DNA of 64,000 bases, from contig NC_018213.1 in assembly GCF_000219625.1 (NCBI RefSeq), positions 1,358,055 to 1,422,054 on the forward strand, in the 5' to 3' direction. This stretch comes from Zymoseptoria tritici IPO323 (taxonomy: Eukaryota; Ascomycota; Dothideomycetes; Mycosphaerellales; Mycosphaerellaceae). Under the pieces are notes generated by a model. It was not told the DNA's origin. It saw only the letters and a program-made list of their open reading frames with translations, and ran no database searches. Made by a program: the position numbers and the translations under genes. Below are positions 23,390 to 32,462 of this stretch, in pieces (position 1 is the stretch's first letter; each line of letters opens with the position of its first letter).

Positions 23390-25294
23390 GTTTGCTGCGT
23401 CTATGTGATAGCTGATCGGGAGGAATGTTCTGCTTTATCAGTGTCGTGTATCCAGGAGTTCCCGTCTAGCAGTATATGCAGTGCTGTAGTACGAAACGCG
23501 ACAAGGCAGGTAGAAGAGAAGAAGAGATCAGACAGAGTAGAAACCAAACACTTGCATGTGAACTCAGACACCGCCTAAGTGGAGGGGAACGCGGGAAGAT
23601 AAGAGGAAGAACCCAGGCGGAGTACAACGACGGCCGCCACAAAACGCATCGCAGGCGTAGACTCCGGTCTTGAAGGCCAGACGAACGGTGCGTAAAGAGA
23701 ACAAAGGTGCATTGTCGGCTCCAGGCCATTCGCCGCGCGCAGACGAGCCATTTTGGAGGCGCCGGCAGTGGTTGATGATCTTCTAGACGGGTGGATTACT
23801 CGATAGAAACGCGGAGGAGCGTTATCAGTGGTCCGGCAAAGGGAGAGTGGAAGCTTGCCACGAGCGTTGAGATAAGGGAGGGAGGTGTTAGAGTTGACAC
23901 TTATCGGCAAAAGCATGTGCCGCCAAGAGATCCAGGACTAGGCAAATCGGATTCCGCCGGGCTCTTCCATCATCATCAATGCGTTGTTGAAGAAGATGAT
24001 ACAAGAATGTCCTCGTCCGTCCTCTGTATCATTGTCGAGTCTTCTCTTTCCTCCACTCAATCAGGTCCACGGGCAGAGTCGACGAAATGTCATCGATGTT
24101 GCTTCTTCTCAGGAACAGGGCATGTCGCTGATCTCCGACGTTTTCAAAACTCAATGGCTCCCGAATCATTACTCGATTGCTTTTCGATGGTTGACGCCGA
24201 TGAAGCAGCGTCCAAGACCAAGCTTTGCGGACACGATCCATAGCCGACGACGGGCGACTGACCAAGGGCCGTCGTATGCTTGACTTTGGGCGAGTCGAGA
24301 GCTCATGGCTAAAAATCAGAAAACGTGTTGACCTCGACGCCCTCAAGGCTCAAAGATGGCTTTCAGTCCCGCTGCACGCGAAGAAAGTGAGGCTGAATCC
24401 CTTGCTTGCATACCGTTGTAACCACGATATGTCGCTCTTGCACGACGGGAAGACAAAGAAAGGGATGCGCCCGCCGCCAGCCCTCATCTGACTCCACGTT
24501 TCACAATGTCGCCATCAAGCGGTGCACCTCGTGGCACCTCCTACGATGATGGTGCAGACTGATAGACCGATACACGTTCCCACTCAAGCCCTAAAGGCGC
24601 TGTTGTCGTCCGCCGCTGCATGCTTTGTCTGGGTGCCTGCAAGATGAGGCTTCGGAAGAATGCCGTGCAGAAAGCACGACATACTGCAGATCAGATCGGG
24701 GAACAGGCATATATCCGACCTCGCAGCACAACAGGTTCAGTCCTTACTTCACGGATCTCCGCGCTTTGGCTGCGGCCAATGTGCTTCGATATGCTGCGAC
24801 ACATGTGGCAGGTAACATAATCTGAGGAAGGCTCGAGAAGCAAAATCTCATACTGTGGCTGCTGAATTTCTCTAGGCATTCCGCGCTTCGGTGCACAGAA
24901 CAACAAGGCAAATATCCTCCTGCCGCCTTTTCCGATCGCACGATTACACCAGGCCAGTTCGGGTTCATGCACTCTCTTTGTGGAGTTTTCTGGCCTGCTC
25001 ATGCTGCATGGAACTGTCCCATGGTATCTCAAATGCTCTTGCTCGCCAGCCATTGGCGCCTCCCTTGCATTCGATCGCTAGTTCTTGCACCTCCGCATCA
25101 GCGTGGCACGGCGAACTTTTGTTGTGGACGGACTCGATGAATGTTCCGCACATGCTACCATCAGCAATTTTGCTCGGTCACAACACACACTTTCGCTATC
25201 TGTTCGACATTCTTTTCAAATTCGTGCGGTATCCTCCTTTCCTGGCTCCAGCGTCTGCTCCCTCGCGCAGCGCCCTTCTTCTAACCCGGCCACC
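23390..25294. other. Divergent intergenic region between allantoinase and tyrosinase genes
   Basis: No supported gene. The left 520 bp hold a dense set of GATA motifs, described separately. The last few hundred bases precede the tyrosinase start codon, which sits in a strong CCACCATGATG context. Confidence 0.5.
23406..23906. promoter_or_regulatory. Cluster of seven HGATAR (AreA/NIT2-type) motifs
   Basis: Motif positions: TGATAG 23406, TTATCA 23435 (reverse of TGATAA), AGATAA 23597, CGATAG 23801, TTATCA 23822, AGATAA 23870 and TTATCG 23901. About 1.5 would be expected by chance in this length at equal base frequencies. The cluster lies upstream of the minus-strand allantoinase start at 23389. 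Fungal allantoin genes are classic targets of GATA activators, so nitrogen-derepressed control is a reasonable inference. Confidence 0.55.
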
Positions 25295-27605
25295 ATGATG
25301 TACATTCTTTCGTTCATGCGAATTGCATTCTTGTTTGCTTGGCTGTTTGATCCCGCCAATTCGTCGCCATTGTTATCCCATCAGCTGGAGACGCTTGCCG
25401 GGCCGACTAGCACGCCCCTGAGGCGCCAGAGCAGTGGTGATGGGAACGGCACGTTCGCGATCACTGGGATCACCGACTTCGGCACGCAACCGCGATTGGA
25501 GATCCGTGAACTGGAGAAGAATCGAGATGCATGGAACATTTATTTGTTGGGTCTGGAAAGGTTCAAGGCGGCTCCGCAGGACGATAAGCTGTCCTATTAC
25601 AAGCTTGCAGGTATGCTTGAACGCATCAGTTGTACTTGTGTCGAGCTCACAGTTAGTCAGGTATCCACGGACGGCCATACGAACCATGGGATGGCGTATT
25701 CGCTGGCCCAGGAATCGATAATCCAGGCTACTGTGCGCATATATCGAACCTTTTCCTCCCTTGGCATCGTCCCTACCTCGTGCTATTCGAGCAGATTCTG
25801 TTCGAGCACATCGTCGATGCAGTCAACGAATTTCCAGCAGGATCAGTGCGCCAAAGGTACGCCTCTGCTGCTCTGAGCTGGCGCATGCCGTACTGGGACT
25901 GGGCAGTTGAACCGGAGGATGGCCTGAGTGTCTATCCGGACATCATCACATCTCCAACCGTTGAAGTCACCTATCCCAATGGCACCAGGACTATCGACAA
26001 TCCGCTGTACTCGTACAAGTTCCACCCTGTTAGTGCGCGGGATATGTTCTTTGACCCAGTATGTGTCTTGATGATTGTCCAACTTCGCTCAGCTGATCTG
26101 TTCACAGTTTGCATCGTGGAATGAGACGAAACGATTTCCTACTGCGTGGACCAACAATGCAGCCAGCCAGGACAATCTCATCGGACCGATTTTGGACAAT
26201 AGTCGAGTTTCATTCATGAACAGGCTGTGTTAGTAGTATCGAAGCTCCGGCAAAGCACTACCCGCTGATGATTCTGTTCGATTTAGACAACCTCTTCACC
26301 TACTACGACAATTTCACGCAGTTCGGAACTGAAGTTTGGCAGACAGATGACATCGCGAACGCTGATAGCATCGAGTCTTTGCACGATGCGATTCATAGTA
26401 TCACCGGCGGCAACGGACACATGACCTTCCTTGACTATTCTGCATTCGGTAGGTGGTAGACTTCGCTTGATCGAACAGGAAGTTTAACTGACTGAGTGTA
26501 CAGATCCCATCTTCTGGGTAAGACAATAGGGCCCAGCAGTCCCGCACCACAGATCTGATGCACGATCGATCGCTGACGCTTCATTTAGCTTCACCACACG
26601 CAGATGGACCGGATATTCGCCTTGTGGCAGGTGTTACATCCCGACAGTTACGTCGAGCCATTGGTAGCCATCACCCAGACCTACACCGTCCACATAGGCG
26701 ATACCGAGGATGCCAACTCTCGTATGAAATTCCTTCGCGATACAGAAAGCTTACACGACTAACGCACCTACAGCCCTTGAGCCCTTCTCCAAAGACACTC
26801 TCGGCAATAAATTCACCTCCAACGACGTCCGTTCCACGACTCAATTCGGCTACACCTATCCCGAACTCGCCGGAAATGCCTCGCTCTCATCAGTCCGCAC
26901 GGCCATCAATCGCCTCTACGGTAGCAACGCCAACTCCGGCGGTCCTCTCAAGCGTCGCGACACAGCCACCCTCCCCCACGATAAGCGCTTCGTCAAAGCC
27001 GCCTCAGCCGATGACGTTCGTGCCTCCCCCGGCATGCTCGTTAACGGCCACCTACGGCAATACGCCGCGAACATCGTGTCGCAGAAACACGCGCTCAATG
27101 GTTCATACGCGGTGTACGTCTTCATGGGCGATTTCACAGACGATCCGTGCCAGTGGGCGCTATCGCCGAATTTGGCCGGTACGCACGCTGTGGCGGCGAA
27201 TTTGGAGTTGAAGAAGGCTCCCGGTGTTTCGAAGATGGTGGAGACGAATCCGATCAGGGTTGGGGCGGCGCTGCCGTTGACGGATATGTTGCTTATGAAG
27301 GTGCGGGCAGGGGAGCTGAAGTCGATGGAAATGGGAGACGTGGAGCCTTATTTGAGGGAGAATCTACATTGGAGGGTCTCTACGGTAAGACGGACTTGGA
27401 AGATCGGTTGAAGATGGAGAGCACCTATTTGCTGACTCGATGCTAGTTCGACAACGTGGAAGTCGACCTGAACGACGTCGCGGATTTGTCCATCACCGTC
27501 GTCAGCTCGGAGGTCACGCCACCGACTTGCGAGAGCGAGTTCCCTTCGCGGGGCAATTTTACGCTGTTGACACACATTACGAAAAATCGGGTGGGAGGAT
27601 GCTGA
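25295..27605 (+). CDS. Secreted tyrosinase (type-3 copper polyphenol oxidase)
   Basis: Oxidises mono- and diphenols to quinones, as in melanin formation. Eight exons: 25295-25610, 25661-26058, 26108-26228, 26287-26448, 26504-26517, 26589-26721, 26774-27384 and 27447-27605, giving about 637 residues. All seven introns (49-71 nt) keep the frame. The N-terminus is a signal peptide (MRIAFLFAWLF core, before NSSP). CuA ligands: His108 (AGIHGRPYEPWD), His132 in YCAHISN and His141 in LPWHRPY; Cys130 in the C-x-H motif can form the fungal Cys-His thioether. CuB ligands: SLHDAIHSITGG and, across two splice junctions, DPIFWLHHTQMDRIF. A C-terminal domain (about residues 400-637) includes YAVYVFMGDF and may be processed. 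Exon 5 is only 14 nt. Start chosen for signal peptide and Kozak context. Confidence 0.93.
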
Positions 27606-27987
27606 CTTCGCCCAGCAGAGTATGAGTCTGCTTGAAACAGCCCGGGTCACGGCTGTGATGGCAATGGGAATGGGAGCCTGCTTGCGTTTCTCGAGTTCGA
27701 CGTACGGAGTTCTTGTACAACACATTCATACAGCAACGAATGGCATGATAGCGACGATCAAGACAAGTATATTTGTGTTGCGAGGTTCACGTATCTTCGC
27801 GTGGTATGGGCGTAATTGACTGATGATAGGTATGGCTACTCCAACAGAGCACGAAGTTCTTTGCGACCTTTGCGGCGATGAGGATTGTGTCTTAATTTGT
27901 ACGATTGCAATCATTCAGCCAAAGGGTTCTCATCGAGGCATCGATGTGCGCCACCTTGGAGCCGCGTAAGGGCAACGACCAATCTGT
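27606..27987. other. Convergent intergenic region
   Basis: 3' flank of the tyrosinase gene on the plus strand and of the lysine-rich gene on the minus strand. No gene seen. Confidence 0.5.
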
Positions 27988-28464
27988 TCACGGAACGCTG
28001 AAAGAAAAGAGCATTAGCCTGCACAAACACACAAATCGATACCGAAAAACGGCTGGGAACACATACATCGTGCTCTGGGGGCCTTCCTTCAAAAACGCCG
28101 CCAACCGCTCGTCGTATCCGGACGGGGGCGAATCCGATCCCGTTGACGACAAGGAATCGTTCTTCTTCGACGTGACCTTCCTCTTGGGAGTGAATCCCTT
28201 CGTTACGCCTTTGGGCTTCCCGGTCGTTGTCTTGGGAGTGATTTTCTTCGTTACGCCTTTGGGCTTCCCGGTCGTTGACTTAGGGGCTTTCATGTTAGGC
28301 CCGACGACTCTCAATCCCTTCCTCGGCGCGGCCGTGGTCTTGGCCTTCTTCGCTGCTGGCTTCTTGGGCGAGGAGGTCGCGATGGCTTTTTTGGCTTGGG
28401 TTTTGGCTTCTCGTGGGAGACGGGCGCGGGTGCTTGCTGCGGCGGGTGGGCGGGAGGATGCCAT
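27988..28464 (-). CDS. Small lysine/proline-rich, probably nuclear protein with internal repeat
   Basis: From the ATG at 28464 the frame runs 158 codons and is very rich in Lys, Ala, Ser, Thr and Pro, like histone H1 tails or AT-hook proteins. Two tandem copies of a 16-residue unit occur (TTGKPKGVTKKITPK, then TTGKPKGVTKGFTPK), matching a 48-bp DNA repeat. A canonical intron may exist at 27998-28066 (GTATGT donor, TTTCAG acceptor). Its length of 69 nt keeps the same stop codon, giving 135 residues and removing an odd hydrophobic C-terminal tail. No family is recognised. DNA or RNA binding is plausible from composition alone. Confidence 0.5.
   Translation of the reverse strand: MASSRPPAAASTRARLPREAKTQAKKAIATSSPKKPAAKKAKTTAAPRKGLRVVGPNMKAPKSTTGKPKGVTKKITPKTTTGKPKGVTKGFTPKRKVTSKKNDSLSSTGSDSPPSGYDERLAAFLKEGPQSTMYVFPAVFRYRFVCLCRLMLFSFSVP
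28183..28278. repeat. Two tandem copies of a 48-bp coding repeat
   Basis: The unit begins CTTGGGAGTG at 28183 and again at 28231, with near-identical sequence around TTCGTTACGCCTTTGGGCTT. It lies in frame within the minus-strand lysine-rich gene and encodes its repeated TTGKPKGVTK unit, so it looks like an in-frame tandem duplication. Confidence 0.8.
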
Positions 28465-28818
28465 TGTTGGAGTATGGCTTGAGGTAATCGGAAAGGTGAT
28501 GCTGGGGTAGTGGTCAGTACTGATACAGTGGTGAGGTGTGAGCACGTGGTTGATGGTAGTACACCTTTTCTTCTGGTCGTAATCGATATGCTGATGCTGA
28601 TATGGTGGTCGTCAAAGACGGCGGAGAACTAGGGGTTGGTCTGTTGATGCTGTGCAAGAGTGGAAGGACAGTGAATACAACAACGATGTCACGACTATGA
28701 GTGGTGATGATAGCACTCTGAGAACCATTCGTGTAAGATGATCGATGTTGTCCAATTTCCATTCAAGAATGAAGAATGCATGAACTAATTCGGTGAAATA
28801 GGCAACATTCCTCGCCTC

Positions 28819-29349
28819 TCACTTCTTCTCAGCCGGCTTGATATACCCAAATTGCTCCAACATGGCGTCCACTTCTTCTTTACTCATCTCTTACTTTTTG
28901 GGTTGCGGATTATATCCGAACTGCTTGAGTACCTCCAGTTCCGCCTCCTCTCTCTCTTCCGCCATCATCTCCTCCATCTTGAACTTCGCCTCTTTGATCT
29001 CCTGTTCCCTTTCCTCTTTACTCGTCTCTTGCTTTTTGGATTGCGGATTATACCCGAACGGTTTAAGGACCTCCAGCTCTGCCTCCTTCCTCTCTTCCGC
29101 CGTCATATCCTCCACCTTGATCACTTCCTCCTTGATCTTCTGTTCCTCAATTATCTGGCCCATCTCGGCGATATCGTCAGACCAGAGAGCACGGGGTTTT
29201 GCTGGATGCTGGGGCAAGGTGGGTGAACGTAAGTACTCTAGGCGTTGTGCTTTTGCCGTCAAGCGTGCGCGGGAGCAGTGACGGGAAGCAGATTTTTGTC
29301 TTCTTTTCACATCAGAGGGGAGAACAGAGATGAAAATAAGACAGTCCAT
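28819..29349 (-). pseudogene. Tandem family copy 1: Glu/Lys-rich repeat protein with in-frame TAA
   Basis: The frame runs from an ATG at 29349 (alternative ATG 29163) to a TAA at 28891-28893, about 152 residues. It then continues in the same frame for 23 codons to a TGA at 28819-28821. It contains two 46-residue units with a 138-bp period, each with an acidic/basic helix (EERKEAELEVLKPFGYNPQS and EEREEAELEVLKQFGYNPQP). The stretch after the TAA ends MLEQFGYIKPAEKK, matching the ending MLEQFGHVETGGK of copy 2, so the original C-terminus probably lay beyond the TAA. In the upstream repeat the equivalent codon is CAA. The true start is unclear, and an intron near 29220 is possible. It could still be expressed as a truncated protein. 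The family is unknown to me. Confidence 0.45.
28894..29160. repeat. Tandem 138-bp coding repeat (two units)
   Basis: The plus-strand sequence CTTTTTGGRTTGCGGATTAT starts at 28894 and 29032, and each is followed by closely matching sequence encoding the Glu/Lys-rich unit on the minus strand. The period of 138 bp equals 46 codons, so the frame is preserved. Confidence 0.75.
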
Positions 29350-29595
29350 CGAGAGTCGAGTTGTGCTGCATGCATCGAATGTCCCTTTGTTCCCCCACCC
29401 CCTATCTCCAGAGAAGTCGAGTCTCCTTTGTCTCGGCCGGATTCGAATTCGGACACGGATTCCGAAGCGCAGCGATGCCGCCTGGGCGCTTGTGAAAGGG
29501 ACGCTCGATAGAGAACAGGGAGAAGACGCCGTTGAAGAACGTAGCAAACTGATCTATCTCATGACCGGAAAGGACTAAGATCTGCTAGCATTGCT

Positions 29596-30060
29596 TTACT
29601 TCCCACCTGTCTCAACATGGCCAAACTGCTCCAGCATACGCTTCCTCGCCTCTTCACTCGTCTCCTCACGCTTGACACCCTCGACCCTCATCCTCTTCTC
29701 CTCTACCTCTTTCTCCTTTCTTGCCCTCTTCCTCCTCGAACCCTCCTCCCACCCCTTTCTATACCCAATTTTCCTAATTTCCTCCAACTGCTTCTTCTTA
29801 TCGCCCGGGTACATCCTCTTCAGTCGTTCGCAGTCCGCCCAAAACTGTGCTCGCTCCGCGTCCGTCTTCTCGGGTAGTTGCTGCCGGTTCGCCCGCCAGC
29901 GCTGTTCCTGTTCCTGGAAGGTTGCGTCCTCGGCGACTTGGAGGTAGCCTGGCTCGACCATGTCGCGGAGAGCGGCGAGGGCCCAGAATTTGGATACGCG
30001 GGGGAGGTGAGGACGGATGGCGCTAGGCATTGCTCGGGGCGGGGGGCGGGACGGACCCAT
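29596..30060 (-). CDS. Tandem family copy 2: charged helical protein, intact
   Basis: An intact 154-residue frame (ATG 30060; a second ATG at 30030 would start MPSAIRPHLPR). Motifs shared with copy 3 are ALAALRDMVEPGY, a basic MYPGDKKKQLEEIRKIGYRK block and highly charged helices. The end shared with copy 1 is MLEQFG followed by a short tail. Composition (Arg, Lys, Glu, Gln, few hydrophobics) suggests a nuclear or coiled-coil protein. A strong pyrimidine tract on its sense strand precedes it (30165-30215 on the plus strand reads as GA repeats), as in many fungal promoters. This appears to be the only family member here without an internal stop. No known family is recognised. Confidence 0.6.
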   Translation of the reverse strand: MGPSRPPPRAMPSAIRPHLPRVSKFWALAALRDMVEPGYLQVAEDATFQEQEQRWRANRQQLPEKTDAERAQFWADCERLKRMYPGDKKKQLEEIRKIGYRKGWEEGSRRKRARKEKEVEEKRMRVEGVKREETSEEARKRMLEQFGHVETGGK

Positions 30061-30159
30061 GCGTTCTGCAGATTGTGGTGTTTATGGTGGAGAGCTGGAT
30101 CGAGGGAGGGCTAGATGTTGTGTCTCGGTGGTGGCAGAGGGCAGGGGAGAGAATTCCTG

Positions 30160-30215
30160 TAGGAGGCAGAGAGACAGAGAAAGAGAGACAGAGAGAGAGA
30201 GAGACAGAGAGTGTG
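30160..30215 (-). repeat. Imperfect (GA)n / (CT)n tract
   Basis: The plus strand is a run of GAGA and GACAGA units. Read on the minus strand it is a CT-rich tract about 100 bases before the copy 2 start codon, so it may serve as a promoter or leader pyrimidine element. Confidence 0.7.
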
Positions 30216-30404
30216 TGCGGCGCTGTTTTTCCCTTTGTGATTGTTGTTCCGGAATGGGAGCTGGGATAATGAGCGATGCTACATGCGGAAGGGAGATTCG
30301 ACAGTGGACAGGAGAAAGACTCTCTGGAGCAGAAATGCTCAAATTGGAGAATACAGGACGGTGGAAAGACGTCTCGGAAACTTGACCGACATTCCTCTCG
30401 CCTC

Positions 30405-30788
30405 TCACTTCTCAGCGGGCCTAAGTACCGCCTCCTCCGCTGCCTTCTCCTCCCTCTCCATCGCCTTCTCCTTCAGATACGCGCTCACCTTCCTCGACCA
30501 GATCTTCCTAATTTCCTCGCGCTGCTTCTTCCGATCCCGCGGGTACATGAACTTCACGCGTGCATTTTCTGCGTTGTTCCGCGCACGCTCCTCCTTCGTT
30601 TTGCCCTGAAATTTGCGCTTGTTCGCTTTCACGAAGTCTGTGACTTTTTTCTCCCGGGCGTCTCTGTCGCGGCGAGCGTAGCCCGGCTCGACCATGTCCC
30701 GCAGAGCGGCGAGGGCGTCGAGTTTGGCTTCTCAGGGAAGGGAGACGCGAGAGCTTTTTCCTGGGATTGTAGACTTTGAATGCGCCAT
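30405..30788 (-). pseudogene. Tandem family copy 3 with in-frame TGA at codon 19
   Basis: A strong-context ATG at 30788 (AAGATGG) begins MAHSKSTIPGKSSRVSLP, then hits TGA at 30732-30734. The same frame continues uninterrupted for 109 codons to a stop at 30405, containing LDALAALRDMVEPGY and MYPRDRKKQREEIRKIW, clearly paralogous to copy 2. In copy 2 the residue aligned with the stop is Arg (LPR), so a CGA to TGA change would explain it. An internal ATG at 30695 could give a 96-residue protein. The DNA just after its end (ACATTCCTCTCGCCTCTCAC) also matches the DNA after copy 1, showing segmental duplication. I see no intron that would remove the stop. Confidence 0.55.
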
Positions 30789-32462
30789 CTTGGCTAGTTG
30801 ACGGAGGTGCAAAGTGCTGCGAATGTGCTCTCTTGAAGTAAAAACAGAAGGGGGAGCGCAGAGAGAGTGCTGCACAGAATATCACCTTTGTCCCTCCATG
30901 GTAGTGTGCGTTGTTGTCCTCCAGACCAACTGTCGAACCCGGCGGCTTGAAAAGTGAGAGAACAATGGACACCGCTCGCGGAAGGAACGGTCATTCAGGA
31001 TGGTGACCGCGGTAGTACAGTACCAGCTGTGAGACCCGTGTGGAAGCTCGGCGCTGGTTACTTTGTTACATCGATCTGTAAGCCGATGCTCTCGCACTTT
31101 CATCTCGGAGGAGTTAGGTCAAACAAGTCAGAGCCTTTCGACGCTCAAAGCCCATGAGCCTCATATCTTAGTCTCGTCATCTTGTCTGATGACTCGTATT
31201 GCGATCCAGCTACAGATCGAGGCGGGTGACATACCACGTCGAGCTTCGTCTGCTTCGTTCGGAACCGGAGCTTGCAGTCAGCCGTGTGGACATAATCTTG
31301 AGCTTGACATCCGCGACGTCCTGGAGCACCCGTGACCAGAGCAACAAGCGGTCAAATATATCACGACATGGCGAGGAACCAGGAAGCCGAGCAAAAATGG
31401 GGGTAATATGGGGGTAATAAGTATTCCAGGATAGGACAGTCCATTGCGATTTCCCCACAGTTCCTTCGAGCGCATGACGTTCACTTACGAGAGAAGAAGG
31501 CAGAGATTTCTCCAGGTCTTGGAACTCCACGGGGACGATCTTGCAGCCAATCCTAGCATCCATCACAACTCTGTGAAGAATGTTCCCTCGCAACTCTCAA
31601 GGCGTCTGACGGCAATGCCCTTCCGCCTCCCACTTACACTTACCTCGTACTCTGCGCACGAGACCTCTTTTGAACGGTGAGCTGAAGCCTGATGACCGAC
31701 CGACTTTTCGTAGCGTGGTATGCTCATTGGTCGTCGTTCGGTACCTGAAGGTCACATGGCTTCCGCCCAAAATAAACGTGGCGCTGCGAACGCCTTTGCC
31801 CCAGATCCGGCTTCTCGTTCCTGAAGCTAAGGTGAGTGAGGTAGTTCTAAGCGTGGCCCTGGCGGCTAGCAGCGGCATGACATGACCTTGTCTGATGAGC
31901 TGTTTTACCAAACAATTACTTGATGAGCATGCATTGCCATCGTTGTCGCGGACGTAATGGAACGGTGAGCGTGCGTGACCTTGCTGAGGCTTGCGTCGGT
32001 ACTAGTAAGTCCAGGGAGCTCGAGCTGCTGCTGCTTCATAAGAGGCAAGTGAGACCACTTGCACGACCAGTTTCATACACGTCTCACCTGCAGCTTCTTC
32101 TCTCACCTTTCGTTCCTATATCGCTGCTTGAATGAGCCGACTATCAGCCGACTCACGAGTATAGAGCTGATCTACCACTACACGACACCAATCAGCGTCA
32201 ACCGAGGAGTCTTATCAGAAACACCACATCCACCTTGCTTCATATCGAGCCGCATGAGGTAAGACTGCTCCTTGACATGAGTCGCTGATGAGGAAGTCGT
32301 CAGCATGTTCAGCTCCTGCTTCAACGCGGCTTATCGCTGTCAAGCTCAATTCGTCATCCAAGCATTCCGTTTGAAACAATTTCTGACCTTCTCCAAACGC
32401 AGCTTCGAGTCTTGAGTCCTCGAGAAACCACAACATCGACCTCACGTTGACATCGCCGCAAT
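30789..32462. other. Intergenic, no supported gene
   Basis: A 1.7-kb divergent interval between the tandem family and the glutamate dehydrogenase gene. HGATAR-like matches occur at about 32141, 32211 and 32332 upstream of GDH, not clearly above chance. Short frames, for example 31210-31593 on the minus strand, have no recognisable features. Confidence 0.45.
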
